A DNA stretch of 64,000 bases from Puccinia triticina (lineage: Eukaryota > Basidiomycota > Pucciniomycetes > Pucciniales > Pucciniaceae): positions 806,001 through 870,000 of the forward strand of contig NC_070566.1 of NCBI RefSeq assembly GCF_026914185.1, written 5' to 3'. Of the stretch, positions 21,780-34,348 are shown piece after piece; the stretch's first letter is position 1, and every line of letters begins with the position of its first letter. The notes beneath the pieces were generated by a model. It saw only the letters and a list, made by a program, of their open reading frames with translations. It was not told where the DNA came from and searched no databases. The position numbers were made by a program, and so were the translations under genes.

Positions 21780-22973
21780 ATGGGGTTTGTTGCTTACTCG
21801 CCAGCAACAAAGGTGCGTCCACATTTCCCTGATTTCCTAACACCCGACATTCCTTTCAAGCTGTCCATTAACCCCTTTTGATGAAGGTCGCAGTTTTGAG
21901 GATCTCCAAGGTCATCCAAAAGATTTCATCCGCAAGGCTCTTGGCTACGACATCTCACCGCAATCGTTTGCTTGTTGGATTTCCCTCTTTGAAGAAACCC
22001 GATGTGTAATTAGGAACCCTGACACCTACGAGGAACTCGGTAGGCCGCGAGTGCTTAGTTCTGAAGATTGCACTTTCATGATAAGTCTTGTAAGGGAGGA
22101 GCCGGGTCTTTTCTTATCTGAGATCCGAGAGAAACTGCATGATAATGGAAACCCTTTGATGAGTGTCCAAGCAATCCATACCAACCTCGTCAATCGCTTG
22201 ACTTTCACTTTGAAGAAGGCCAACACTTCCCACATCCGCAAATTTCTCGTGGCAAAACAGTTGTTTGTGGAAGAGATGATGTTCTTCCCAGCGGAGTTTT
22301 TGGTGTTTACTGGTGAGCAGTATTCCTTAAAACACACCTGGGAGAGTGGTAGCTGATGCCGGAAACACAAATATGAGAGTGCCATCTGTAGTCGCAACCT
22401 GCTGAGAACCTCTGCAAGATCTGAAAAGGGGACCCCTTCCACGCGCATGATGATTGATTCTAATGCGGAACGCTTCAGCCTCCTACCAGCAATTGGAATT
22501 AATGGTGTGCTTGCCATGACGGTCAGAGAAGACACATTCAACGGACCCAAATTCGAGCACTTCTTGAAGTGGGACCTTGTAAGTCACACAACACCCTTCC
22601 TTATCTGTACGAGTTGTATCCAATCAAACTGATGTAACCACGTCAATTTTAGCTTCCCAGAATGAACCTTTATCCAGCAGTCCACTTGGTTCTTGTTCTG
22701 GACAATGCTCGCATTCACAGGGGCAATAGAGTTCAGGCCCTTTGCAATGCCGTTGGCGTCCAACTGCAATTTTTGCCGCCATACTGTCCAGAGCTCAATC
22801 CCATTGAGCTCTGCTTTGCCACCCTAAAAGCTCACCTCCGCGCAACTCAGGTTCTCAGCTATACTCTTGATTCTGAATGGGAAATCAGGGATTCCTTTGA
22901 CAAGCTAATCACCCAAGAACTTTGTTACAAGCTATACCAACATTGTGGCTATGCCGTTCCTGCTGTGTTGTAA
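21780..22973 (+). pseudogene. Tc1/mariner-type DDE transposase of the TA-flanked element
   Basis: Would catalyse excision and TA-targeted integration. The ATG at 21780 gives a short first exon (GFVAYSPATK); after an intron, the frame from about 21895 contains a helix-turn-helix region (FEDLQGHPKDFIRKALGYDIS onward to LVREEPGLFLSEIREKL). The intron 22579-22652 (GTAAGT...TTTTAG) joins WDL to LPRMNLYPAVH in phase. The second acidic residue is in VLVLDNARIH (near 22700) and the third in LPPYCPELNPIEL (near 22790). Where the first Asp-Glu is expected, the frame reads YESAIC (TAT at 22372-22374), and about 60 bp before it cannot be read as protein. The catalytic triad is therefore incomplete. Stop at 22971-22973. 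Confidence 0.8.
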
Positions 22974-23733
22974 TTACAGCTTTATCTGTCTGCCTGTCCC
23001 TTTTTTATATTTTCCTCCACTTCAGCAAATCAAGATCCTTTAAGAATAAAGCCCATGGGCCTTATTTTTCTTTGCTCACACTGAGAAAAAACTTGAGTAA
23101 TAAAAAAGCCTATATTGCTCAACAGCTATTATTAAAAAGTCACAAATTTTTTTGTTTGCCCTCTAAGTGGAGCCGATAATTGGCTACATTATCACACAGG
23201 ATGGCAATGAGTCCGGCGGGGACTGCATACCTTGGGTTCTGAAGCATTTGGATGACAATCGGAGAGGCAAAAAGCTGGCATCAATCAATGTGCTGCTCCA
23301 CGCATATGTAGACTAGCAGATTGTCAATGACCTCATTGCTGATATCACAGTAGTCAAAGTAGTTGCTCAATGGGGGTTGGCAAGATTTTGTGGGATTTCC
23401 GAGTCCATTAGGCTGATTGGATAGATTGCTTTGAGGGTTGGGTGATTCTGGGTCACTACATCTAGGGGGCTGATTACCCTTAGATGCTTGCTGTATGTCA
23501 TTGCACCCTCAACATGAATCATTGGCAAACTACAGGTTCATGTCTCAGTGATTATTGGTATCAAAATTTGGGGCAAAGAAAGTGCACCGTTCCGTTTTTT
23601 TGCAACTCTGTGTGCTTGATGGCTTGACGTTTGACGATTTGGTTCTCTTGAGATTTGGTCGTAAGCTAATTGATAAAAAGATATTTTGGACAATAAGTTA
23701 TCAAGGTATCAAACACAATAAAATATTTGTCTA

Positions 23734-24216
23734 TCATACCATCATCAGCGAAATGTTGGAATCAGGCTTGATTTGATCTATTGACACCACCCCTTTCCCT
23801 GTTGTTGTCACACTGAGGCCCCAACGCCATTGCAAGTACAAGCTGTCATACTTGGGTCTCCACCGGACAAACTTGCGGAAGAGAGCCAGTTTGTTATCCG
23901 TCATTTTTAAACCCCAAGATGTGCAAGGGAGAGCAGACTTCATTTTGTTTCTGATAAGATCAGGTAGCTGTTCTTCATGCTTGCCGATAAATTCTAGAGC
24001 GAGTTCCTTGAAATCCTCAATTGAGGTCTGGCAAGTGTCAATTTTGATGAAGGTGTCATCAGGGATTTTGTAAACTAAGAGCACTATCTGACCGTCCTGG
24101 TGTTGACCAGGGTAATGGAGGGAGTACTCCACTCGAATCAGCACTTTGTGCGAAGCTGGAGCCACTTTTGTTGGGTTGTACGCGACTGGTATCTCGATTG
24201 GCCTCTTGTGATGCAT
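23734..24216 (-). CDS. Accessory ORF of the TA-flanked element, 160 aa, unknown
   Basis: Uninterrupted frame from ATG 24216 (MHHKRPIEIPVAYNP) to the stop at 23734. The sequence has alternating hydrophobic segments (KVLIRVEYSLHYPG, GQIVLLVYKIPDD) like a beta-rich fold, then a helical, charged part (EDFKELALEFIGKHEEQLPD) and WGLKMTDNKLALFRKFVRW. No known domain is recognised. It lies inside the element, tail-to-tail with the transposase, and may be the 3' exon of the ORF upstream on the same strand (24691-26225) or a separate gene. That it is intact while its neighbours are broken suggests either selection or a short target for mutation. Confidence 0.55.
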   Translation of the reverse strand: MHHKRPIEIPVAYNPTKVAPASHKVLIRVEYSLHYPGQHQDGQIVLLVYKIPDDTFIKIDTCQTSIEDFKELALEFIGKHEEQLPDLIRNKMKSALPCTSWGLKMTDNKLALFRKFVRWRPKYDSLYLQWRWGLSVTTTGKGVVSIDQIKPDSNISLMMV

Positions 24217-24690
24217 TTGAAGAGTTGAAGTTGATTTTTAGGGATTAGATTACCCAGTTCGATGAACCAGATCATTTACAGGGGTACTAACAGTGACAAA
24301 TAGACAGTGTTGGGGCCGATATTGGCCCAACACCAAATATCAGACAAACAGTGTGGCTCCTGAAACTACCAAACTCATGGTGTGTTAATATACGCTAGTG
24401 AAGGTGACCAATTCATGTGGCCTTCAAGTTTTTTTTTTTCATTTCAAAGGGGAAAACAACATGTTTTGATTCTCAGCATATTCAACGGGAAAGAAAAGGG
24501 TTCCAGACATGCCCAAGTCTTTTTTTTTAGAAAGAAACATGTGTAATGATAAAGAAAAGACACTGTTGGTTTCGCAAAAATAAGCATAGAGGCCACTGTT
24601 GATTTTACAGAAATAAGCACAGAGGCCACTGGCCAGTACAAGAAACATAGGGAAGAAAGAGGCAAATATCATTTGGTTGCTAGGTATTTG

Positions 24691-26225
24691 TCGTAGTTAT
24701 CAACATTGTCAAACAAGAGGGTCACCACCCCAAGGGTCAAGCCAAATCCAAGTATTTCCTTGCAATTGAGGTCTTTGGACTTGAAGGCTTGATGGGAAGA
24801 GAAGTCGTTCTCAAGCAAAATTTCAACAACCTTGTTCACATCTCAAATGGCAAGGTATTTGACGTAGTCTCAAATAGTCGCCGGGTTTGGATTGGATATA
24901 AATGCAGGAACGGGATTGCTGGAATTTGTCGCAAGGGGGATGTGATTTTGCATTGCTTGCAAGGTATTGGTCTTTGCCTCCGAAGAAATCCGCGCCTTTT
25001 TTGCCGGTGTGAGTAATTGCCACTTGATCAGCAAGCTGGTTGGACTATGAACTGTCACACCAGGCTTCCCTTCAATCTTCAAAGAATAATGTGTCAGATT
25101 AAAAAGTTCATCATGTTGCAAAGGAGATCAAATGCAAACTAACCATCAAATTGGCCCATCTTTGAATGACAAACTGAGTCAACAAGGTGTATTGGTGTGG
25201 ATTTCTGGGGTCAATATAGACAGGGGAGTATCAATCGTATAGAACGTTGGGCTTGTGAGCTGCGTGAATCTTCTTCATCTGCAAATTGATTGTGTCCAAG
25301 TCAAAGGCATCGAGCTCTCTAGTTTCCTCTTTGTTGGGCTCATCCCCTTCTTTGACGCTGTTACGTTTTCTTGATGTGGCTAAATTGATTCCCTCTTGGC
25401 GAGTCACCTCTTTCTCGAGAAGGATTTTGCTGCCGCTTCCTTGATGGCGTTGATTGGGTTATCCATCTTGATAAACAATGAGACATTTCTGCAGCAAAGA
25501 TCAAGGGCAGCCTCAAGCCATTTGCACATCTTGCTATTGTTGGTAATGAGGAAATTGTCCAACTTTTTGAAATTATCTTCACCATTGATGATACCTTGCC
25601 AAAACACTTTAGAGGAGCCGTTTCCAATTGAATTTGGAATGATGGCACCGGAGTGTTTCAAGAACAAGTCACATGCAACGGCCGCTTCTTCCTGCAAGTC
25701 GGAAAACAAAGTTGATTGGGCAAAGATTATGATCGGAATTGTCTTCTTCTTTGTAGTGATTAACGTCCAAGTTTGCTTTTTTGCTTGGGTTTGGTTTGAT
25801 AAGAATAACCTGAAGCTGATCTTGACGCATAATTTGTTGTCCTGACAAGAACCTGAAGTTATTTTTTTGTTGCAAAGAGCAAACAAACAAGAAAAGGACA
25901 AACTTCAACTTCTCGGCTGGTTTCTTTGGGCTGCTTTTTCTTTCAACGACTATTGGCCTTTGGGGGAAGAGGGTTTGATTGATCTGGCATGATTTGTTCA
26001 ATTTCTTCCAACAATGATTCCAACATGGTTCTGATGCTGGATGAAGAGAACACGGCCTAGCACACCTTGAGGGTTTATTGGGGTGGACAGATGGTATGCG
26101 TTGACAGGCAGCCTGAGGGGATTTGATGCTGAGCATGATGCATTATTTGGCCCGGCAAGCTCGGCACTCAGCTCTGAGTCTGAGTTTATTTGTGGACTTG
26201 GTGCGGGTGAAGCCTGATTGCTCAC
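24691..26225 (-). pseudogene. Accessory gene of the TA-flanked element, degenerate, possible C-terminal SAM-like domain
   Basis: Discontinuous coding on the minus strand. Near 26200-26060 the protein reads PAPSPQINSDSELSAEL and onwards to LPVNAYHLSTPINPQ. Near 25700-25410 it reads VACDLFLKHSGAIIPNSIGN to DNPINAIKEAAAKSFSRK, continuing to about 25200 (INLQMKKIHAAHKPNVLYD, stop, YSPVYIDPRNPHQYTLL). Near 25080-24690 it contains a WQLLTPAKKAR segment and a C-terminal part VEILLENDFSSHQAFKSKDL followed by GFGLTLGVVTLLFDNVDNYD, which resembles a SAM domain. Three in-frame stops are TGA in contexts where CGA (Arg) would fit. I cannot assign a function; it looks like an element-borne partner protein. 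Confidence 0.5.
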
Positions 26226-26239
26226 AGTTGGTCACATTT

Positions 26240-26371
26240 CCAGTGGAGGAATAGGAAAATATTTTCAAGCTGGTAGCTGTATGGATTTCCAGCTGGCCAC
26301 CGCTGCCGGGAAACTCTAAAAACAAAAAAAAATGAAAAACAGCCCCAATCCAAGCTTTTCTGGAAACACAA
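26240..26371 (-). repeat. Right terminal inverted repeat of the TA-flanked element
   Basis: Reverse-complement partner of 21460-21597, ending at the TA of 26372-26373. Confidence 0.9.
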
Positions 26372-26373
26372 TA

Positions 26374-27753
26374 TGTCCAGGTTTGATATTCTTGCTTCTG
26401 TACTGTTATGATGTTTGAGTCAAAACTCACAATTATCAGGCATTAAGGGTCAACTTTGTACATACTTGAGGTCTTCCTGAAGTTGAGTGGAGGCAACCCA
26501 AGATCAAATATTGTATTTATTTTAGATGGGGGTGTTTGAATCAGAGAGCTAATGGATGTCAGCAAACCTGGTAATTAGGGTACGCTAGTTAATCTGGGAT
26601 GCACCCAGCCCAAATTTTTGACATGATGGGTGAGGAATACGTAGCCAGCCTTGTTTGATGGATTTTATCTTACAGATATGGTTACATACTGGGCTGGTGG
26701 CTGACTTGAACAATTTCACTACCTCTCTGATGAGTCATTTCTGCTGGGGCACAAGGGGGGACAGGTCAAGACGCAACAGCAGTCTGACAAAGATTGTACC
26801 TAAGGAGCATATGGTTACAAGGAGACACACATGGGGCATGAAGCTAATTCCAGCCAATTTTCGAGAAATCCAGGACCATTGATGATAAAGGTAGTACCAT
26901 AAACTTGCTGATGACAACAGAGGGTGGATTGATTGACATGCAGATGAGGTGCTCCCAGTTGCATCTGGGGTTGTCACCATGTACAGTACAACTTTTCCCG
27001 CCGAGTTGCATTTTAGTCGCAGACAGGTGCTTGGCGGAGGTTTTGGACTGCTTTGTGAGCCGTCAGGAGGGGGGAGATTTTGGATTTGAACCAGCCATGT
27101 TGGACTTGGAGGGCAGCTGGAAGCTTCGCCGCAAAGATGTTTCGGATGGGTCCGCCACACGAGCAAGGTCGGAAGGGATTGATTTACGATCACACCAGAT
27201 GGAGGGTAGCTGGTTTTGTGTTTTGTGTTTTGGGTTGTCGTTTGGGGGGCTGTACATCCCTTACAGCTCCCCAGACATCCACCCCATCCGAGCCAAGCGC
27301 TAATAACAAGCTGCACCCCAGCTGTATGGTAGTGGGCCAGGGCGTAATTTAGTATTGTGCTCCCCTTGGGTGTGTGCTTGGCAGGTCTTATGTACTGCAA
27401 CGCACCATACAAACTTCCCCTTTTCCGTCCCTCCATAAACAGACTCCAATCTCTGGCCGAGCACCCTCAGACTCTCCTCCCCTCATCTGTTTGTCTGTCC
27501 ACTCACATCCTCCTCAGCCAGCTCAACCAGCCATCAGCCGCCGCATGACCCACATGAAATGGCCTCGGACACGTACGTCTGCTTTTCCCTTTCTTTCCTT
27601 TCCAGCACTCAAAAGCACCCACTGACCATAACCGACTCTTTTACACCAACCAACCATGCTCCGAATGCATCCCCCTCGTCATGCTCAAAATCGCCATTCC
27701 ATGCCCCCGCTGGCCGGCCAAAAAAACACCCACGCACTTTCCCATCCCCTGGC
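26374..27753. other. Intergenic, upstream of the DUF221 gene
   Basis: Overlapping open frames on both strands at 26735-27436 (233 codons minus, 132 codons plus) share a GC-richer patch but carry no recognisable motif. From 27400 to 27753 the sequence is pyrimidine-rich on the plus strand, as expected for a leader or promoter. Confidence 0.4.
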
Positions 27754-30700
27754 ATGGCACCTCCTACCAGTTCCTTCAAAGCCGCAAGCACAAAATCCAC
27801 CTCAACCTTCATCTCGGCCTTGATCATCTCAGCAAGTGTCAGTAAACAGCAGCCCCTCCGGGAAATTCATCAACAAAAAGGTCTATGCGATTCGAGCACA
27901 CCGTAACACTTACACATCACCATTCCTCGTTTTTTTTATTTTATGTTGATGTCAGGTCGCTGGAATTCAAGTCGCCGCATTTCTCATCCTCAGAACCAGC
28001 ATTAGAAAAATATACGCCCCCCGTGAGTAATGTAATGTGTCCCATCCGTCCCTTGTTGACATACGAGGATCTAACTTTCATACTTCACCAGGCACATATC
28101 TTCCCATCCCTTCCAAACGAGCACAGCCCGTCTCAGTCACACCATGGGGATGGCTCCTCCCTACGCTCACGTCCCCCTCAAAGTCGATGATCCCAACCGC
28201 CGGCCTCGACGCCTACATGTACATCCGCTTTCTGAGGATGATGATGTAAGTACTCAAGTCGGCCGCCAAGCACTCGTGTATTCACCTAGACTGGCTTGAA
28301 ATTCCCAGATTCATCTTCGCCCCAACCTCTTGTCTGGTCGCGGTCGTCTTATTGCCGCTCAACTCGGTGGGTACCAGTGTCTCCACCACCGGTCTCAACA
28401 GCTTTGCCTTCGGAAACATCCCCGCAAACCAACAGATACGATACGTCGGCCATCTGCTATGCGCGTACGCAATCACTAGTGAGTCCCCACAGCTCCTCCT
28501 TCCAATCGAGGCTCACTCTGACGATGGTTATGATATCCTTCCCCCCAGTATGGACCGTGTTCCTGATCCAAAATGAGATGTCCGAGTATATCCAAGTCCG
28601 TCAACGATATCTAACACGCCAGAGCCATCTTGACCTGCCCCAATCGCGCACCGTCCTGGTGACCGGCGTGCCGAAGAGCTTCCTATCCTCGGAAGTGCTC
28701 AACTCACTCACAGCCCGGCTGCCCGGCGGAATCAAGCGAGTCTGGATCTCGCGGGCACTCAACGACCTCCCGGAGATCTACAAGAAGAGACTCGAATGCG
28801 TGTCGATGCTGGAGTCCGCCGAGACGACGCTGGTGAAGAAAGCCATCAAGCAGCACAGATCCATGCTCGCCTCGTCCCCCGACGGCTCCCACTCGATCCC
28901 GCCCGAAGCCATCAAGCGCGCCCGGTCGAAGGAGCACAGCGTGGCCGAGGAGCACGACCCCGTCGACCAGTTCGTCCGCCGCAAGTCGAGACCCAGCCAT
29001 CGGCTCGGCTTCCTCGGCCTCTTCGGAAAGAAAGTCGACACCATCGACTACTGCAAGGACGAGATCGTCAAGCTCACCAATCAGCTCGAAGAGGCCCGCA
29101 CCAAAATCGACCAGCACCACCCCCACAACTCCGCCTTGTACGTCGAACAACACCCCTCTGTCCACCACTCGCTCACCTTCACCCATCCTTTCCCCCCAAC
29201 AGCATCGAGTTCAACGAAATCCTCGCCGCCCAAATCTGTGAGTCGCACCCGGGCTCCCGCTGACCTGCTGAGTTGAGCGCTGAAGTACATTTGGCTCTGT
29301 TCTGCAGTTTCCCAGATAGTGCTCTACCAAAAACCTCTCCGTATGGCCAAACGTTATGTCGATGCGGCACCACAAGACATCATCTGGTACGCTGTCTAAC
29401 CTTGTATCACGTATCCACAACGTAAGCGCTAACCACCGCGTCGGCTACAGGGATAACTTGAATATCAACCCATACGATGAGCGGGTTCGGAACATGATCT
29501 CATGGGTCATCACCTTGGGGCTTGTGATTCTGTGGTCTTGTACGCAATTACCTCTCCGTTCCTCTTCCAAAAAACGGGATGTTGACAGCCTCCATTTTAC
29601 GCTCCTGTTTCAGTCCCGGTGGCGTTCATCGGTTCCTTGTCTAATATCACTTCCCTCTGCACAACTGTTCATTGGCTTTCATGGCTTTGTCAAAGTCACA
29701 ACCATCTCCAGGATGTCATCCAAGGTCCGGACTAGTCACAAACCCTCAGCCTCCCAAAGACATCCTACTCATCTTCCCCCAATCTTCTATTCAGGTATCC
29801 TTCCTCCGGTCCTCTTGGCCCTGATCTTCTTGATCCTACCCATGCTTCTCCGCCTGATTGGGCGATACTCGGGTGTACCCCGGATTTCTGAGATCGAGCT
29901 GATCCTCATGACTCGCTACTACATCTTCCTCGTCATCCACGGTTTCGTCGTCACCACCCTCTCTTCCGGTCTCACAGCCGCCATCCCTGAGCTTTCAAAG
30001 GACCCCTCAAAAGCAGTCACCATCTTGACCGTCAACCTACCCAGGGCCTCGATCTTCTTTATGACATATATGATTACCACCTCTCTGACCAGCGCGTCTG
30101 GCGCACTCCTCCAGGTTAGGGTCCAGATTTCATCACTTCTTTTCTTCGAATGATAGTATGGCTAAATTGGCGCCTTTCAATAGATCTTCCCCCTAATCAT
30201 CTACTACCTCAAGCTTTTCGTTCTCGCATCAACTCCTCGCAGCGTATTCGACGTTCGCTACGAAATGGCCCAGCCGCAATTCGGAACTTTGTTTCCGAAC
30301 ACAACACTCCTGGCGACCATCGGACTTGCCTACAGTATCACTGCGCCCATCATGTCGATCCTGGCACTCTTTGCCTTCACCATCTACTTCGTCGTCTACA
30401 AGTATCTGTTTTTGTTTGTCTATGACGTTCCGGCAGCACACGAAACTGGCGGACGGTTCTTTCCCCTGGCGATGAACCATGTATTCATCGGGCTCTACTT
30501 CTCACAGCTCTGTCTTACCGGTCTATTCTTCCTCGCGCGCGACGTCTCAGACAATGCCAGCTCGATCCCACAAGCCGCGATGATGATAGTCCTCTTCGTC
30601 CTCACCTGTTTCTCTCACGTACTCATCCGCAACAGCTATGCCCCGTTGACGATGTTTGTGCCGCTGAACATGCTCGAAGAGGAGGTAATTTCGAAGACCA

Positions 30701-31877
30701 AAAAGCTCAAACAACAGACCCCATCGGCCTCCGAGAAGCAGTCTCCGGCCGATCGAGTGAGGTTTACAGAGGGATCGGCTCAGAAGGACTGGTCCAGCCC
30801 AGCCTCAGACAACACCAACGAAACATTTGTCCAGCGGTCTTGCTCAGAAGCTGATATGACCCAAATGTCGATCTCCAAGTTGGATGGCCAAGAGTTCTGC
30901 CAGACTGTTCTGACCCCTATTGGCGAAGACGCGGGCGAATACCTGTCCCATTCCCAGAGACCTCCGCTCGAAAACCATGCAAACGCCGGTGGTCACAGTT
31001 GGGGAGAAGAAAACTTTGTGACTGAGCAGAGTCGGACTGCTTTCTTGCATCCAGCTGTGTGGGAAAACACGCGCCCCGTCTGGATCCCGGAGGACCCGAT
31101 CGGGGTCGCCAAGCTCGAAGTTTTGGACATGAAGGCTCGCAAAATCCCGGCGTCGTTGAAAGGCGCTGAAATCACATCCTCTGGAAAAGTCTTTGTTACT
31201 CGGTGAGTCTCCATAAAAATTTACATTCGCAGAGAGACAAACAAAAAGGACTGACTGAAAATGGTGGACGCAGATCGCCGCCGGAGAATGCGGAAGTAAT
31301 CGAGTTAGAGCGCAACAAGGTCCAGGGTATCTTTGCCTTACCCGGGGCGTTGGGAGGTGTAGCCCGGGCGGCGGGTGGGACGATTGGCGGACGAGTGATG
31401 CGGAGCGCGTCGGCGAGGACGAACCAGACGCATGCGCGGAACCACTCGAGCTCGTCGAGCACACAGTCACTGACGAACGACGGCTCGGCGCCGCCGCCGG
31501 CGGTTCCCAAGCTTCCGCTGGGGATCGACAGTCTCAAGACGGGCCTGTCGGCCCTCGGACGCAGGAAGACCCTCAGGCCGTCCCTTGAGGCCGACGATAG
31601 TCGCTTCCTCAAGCACATGAGCGACGTCCCTGAGGAAACTCCGACTACCGCCGTCAACCCCGGGTTCGGCTTCGAGCCGGGAGAGGACTCCCACGAGCTC
31701 CATTGCTTCGACCACGTCGCCGCTGCCCCCAATCAGTCCCACCTCCTCCTCCGCCCCACCGAACAAGCTGATCACCACTTCCACTCCCGAGTCCATTCGG
31801 CTGAATCCTCGGCTGCTGGATGCTCCTCTAGACCCGACACCAGTCCTTCCTTCGCCTATCACCCATCTGATCGTTAA
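27754..31877 (+). CDS. DUF221 / CSC1-OSCA-TMEM63 family membrane protein
   Basis: Family members are osmosensitive or mechanosensitive Ca2+-permeable cation channels of plasma or internal membranes. Twelve exons fit without a break: 27754-27837, 27956-28022, 28092-28245, 28309-28478, 28549-29137, 29203-29237, 29308-29386, 29451-29539, 29614-29724, 29795-30114, 30184-31202 and 31274-31877. They give 1106 aa. The N-terminal span ISALIISASVAGIQVAAFLI leads to AGLDAYMYIRFLRMM, a family hallmark. The cytosolic loop has TVLVTGVPKSF (RNA-binding-like fold), NSAFIEFN and KRYVDAAPQDIIWDNLNI. The channel core DUF221 follows (AFIGSLSNITSL, YSGVPRISEIELILMTRYY, YYLKLFVLASTPRSVFDVRY, IMSILALFAFTIYFVVYKY). 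The C-terminal ~330 residues are a Ser/Pro-rich tail. An in-frame ATG at 27559 would add 65 residues, but 27754 is the better start. Confidence 0.93.
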
Positions 31878-34348
31878 CACTCATCCCTTCACTTCCCAGA
31901 ACTCGCCAAACCAAATAAGGGATGAATAGCTTTTTACCTCCTTGTTTTTTCTTCTTTTTGGTTCGTCGGGTCGGAGACTATTGCTTTTTGGATATCCTTT
32001 CCATCTTCACATGGCTGCTTGACCGCCCAGACCGTCTATATATAAATACATATCTCTTGATCTCTCCAACTATCTAATATATCTTCACATCGTTATACAT
32101 CTATTTTCCTTCTTCCTCGTTGCATCCTAAAAAAACTTACTTATTGTTGTTCTACAAACAAAATATATACATATATATCGTCAACACCTCTTTTATTGAT
32201 TTATCTTTGCATTGCTTATACATAGCCTTGTCGTTGTTTCTTCTCCTATCTTATTGGCTCACCCATATCTATTTAATCTTGTGATCTTAAAACCCTTTGC
32301 CTACGTCTTATGGATCCCGCTTGTCCTTTTCCCCGCTATCGCACGGTACCAATCCACACAGGCTTTGTGTCACGCCACTTTCTTTTGTCGTTCTTTTATC
32401 TTGTATCGTTCCTCGTCTTCCGTCTCCTCATTTTTATTGTTACATGTGCGAGGGACAGATATATAGAAATATATGCATGTGTCCTGATGGCATGCTTCGT
32501 CCATTCACCAGTTCTTTTTCTTGGTCTGTACTGAGACCCTCCTCTTGATAACCACAACCAAAAAACATCACATCTGCATAAATCGCATCGTTATCATCGT
32601 CGTCTTATATGTACAATAAGGGACTGGATCCGATTGTCTTTATCTATCCGTTTTTTGCTTCTGTTTTCTGTGATCTGTTAACACCCAATGTTGCTAAGAA
32701 GCATCTCTTGGGAGTGTCTCTTGACCAGCCTTCGGTTTAAGGATGCCTTCAGAATGACTCATCGGTGAGGAACAGAGGTGAGCAGTGCGCGAAGTGCGCG
32801 GTTCCCATTTGATCTACTATTGACAAAGGGCACCTTTACAGCTGTCGCGAAAGGTCGCGAAGTGAATCCAGTACTGAAGCTATTCGCGCATCTCAATCCT
32901 TCTCGGAGTAGCCACAGGAGGAGAAAGACAAAAAAGGTGGCTTTCCAACTCAAATCTGAATTCTCATCATGCGAGAACTTTGAGTAGGACGCAGGCCTCC
33001 GCCCTTGTAGATCTGATCAAGCAGCAAGCTCGCGCTTTTGGCACCCAAGCAATTCTTGGCGCCACTCACACTGCAGCGCCGTACCCGCTCTCCCGCTCCG
33101 ATCATGAGGGAAAAAAACACTGTGCAAGGTGATTTTATTAGCGGAGTGGTGCCATTGCTTCGGCGGCGGTTCGAGTGGCGGGATCTGCCAATGGCTCGCA
33201 GATGAATGCATTGGTGCAGGCTTCGTACATACGAGTCACGACGCATCTGCTTGCTTTACTTCTCTTCCAATGAAAGATGCTTGGAACAGGCCCTTCTATT
33301 TGACTTTCCTTCGTATCACAAAATGACTGAATTGTCTCACACCCAGCGCTGGACTGTCGAAGCCAACAAGCCGGTGAGCGACATCAGATACAAGACAACT
33401 CACTACGCGTTTTAGGTTGCGGATCAAGACCTATTTGAGCAAGTAGAAGATCAAAAAAGAGTGGACGTTCCTTTGAGAACTGAAGAGTTACATTCTAACC
33501 AGCCTAAGTCAAATATTTCGAAATAAACGAATAAAATCATGTGAATTATCAGGCAAATTTCCGGGTCCGTAGAACCGGGTATGATGCTCACAGTATCCTC
33601 GATGGCACAGATACAATTTGGTCACAATATAGGTGACACGCTTTGCATTCCCTTCTTGAATTTTCTGGGTGGTGTCGAGACTCTACCAGTCAGATTCATT
33701 CGGTGTAGAGAAGGCTGCCCAGGTGAAGTACCTTGCAGCCAAGTGACGCGCCGAAGAAGACTATTCAAGCAACAGGTGCTAGCGACGATGTAAGGTCGAT
33801 CAAAAATGACATTGTGTAACCGGTCCCACGCTCTAGAATTGGTGGCATTTGTCCATCTTGACGCGTATGACCCTGCCGCAAGAAGCTTTTCTGCGAGAGA
33901 GGACATGCCTCAGAGCTAGCAATAACAAATTTTGGGGTGATGATTTGATTCTCTTTAGGCTAGCAATCGAGCAATATTTGGTCTGATGAATTGATACAAG
34001 CACAGCCAGCAGTAGAAAAATTCTCCTCAAGAGAAAGGGCCCAGCCAGTGGCTCGTGGCCCGTTGACAAGTGATTCTACGCGCCTTTGTTTTAAAACTTA
34101 ATATACCGCGACAAATTGTGCTCTATTCGATAGAGGCTGAGCACTCAGTTTGGGACGCTGCCGCACCGAGATTGCTATTTCATCTGAGCGCTCCCCTCCG
34201 AGTCGGATCAATTACTCCTCCTTTATCCCTATAGTAGCGAAGAGCAGTACTACCTAGAATCGACAATTCCTTTAGGTGTTTTGATAACCAATTTCAAACT
34301 CTCTACTGCTTCACCACATCCATAAGAAATTTTTAAATTCCGAGAAAA
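31878..34348. other. Intergenic, no supported gene
   Basis: 31880-32600 is very pyrimidine/AT-rich with several short overlapping frames, probably 3' UTR and spacer. 32600-34348 has only frames under 100 codons and no repeats matching elsewhere in the window. Confidence 0.4.

Larger units (their letters stand above)
21460..26371. mobile_element. Tc1/mariner-type element with accessory ORFs (4.9 kb, TA target duplication)
   Basis: Termini are inverted repeats of about 130-138 bp starting TTGTGTTTCCAGAAAAGCTT (21460 onwards, and the reverse complement ending at 26371). They are flanked by TA at 21458-21459 and 26372-26373, as expected for Tc1/mariner integration. Inside are a plus-strand DDE transposase (about 21780-22973) and, on the minus strand, two further coding regions (23734-24216 and 24691-26225) that converge on it. 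Tc1/mariner elements normally carry one gene, so the extra coding is unusual. The genes carry several in-frame stops, so this copy is probably inactive. Confidence 0.85.

Noticed and set aside
28704..29186. 160-codon minus-strand ORF over the DUF221 gene
   Set aside because: Antisense shadow of a coding exon; the plus-strand frame has family motifs and consistent splicing.
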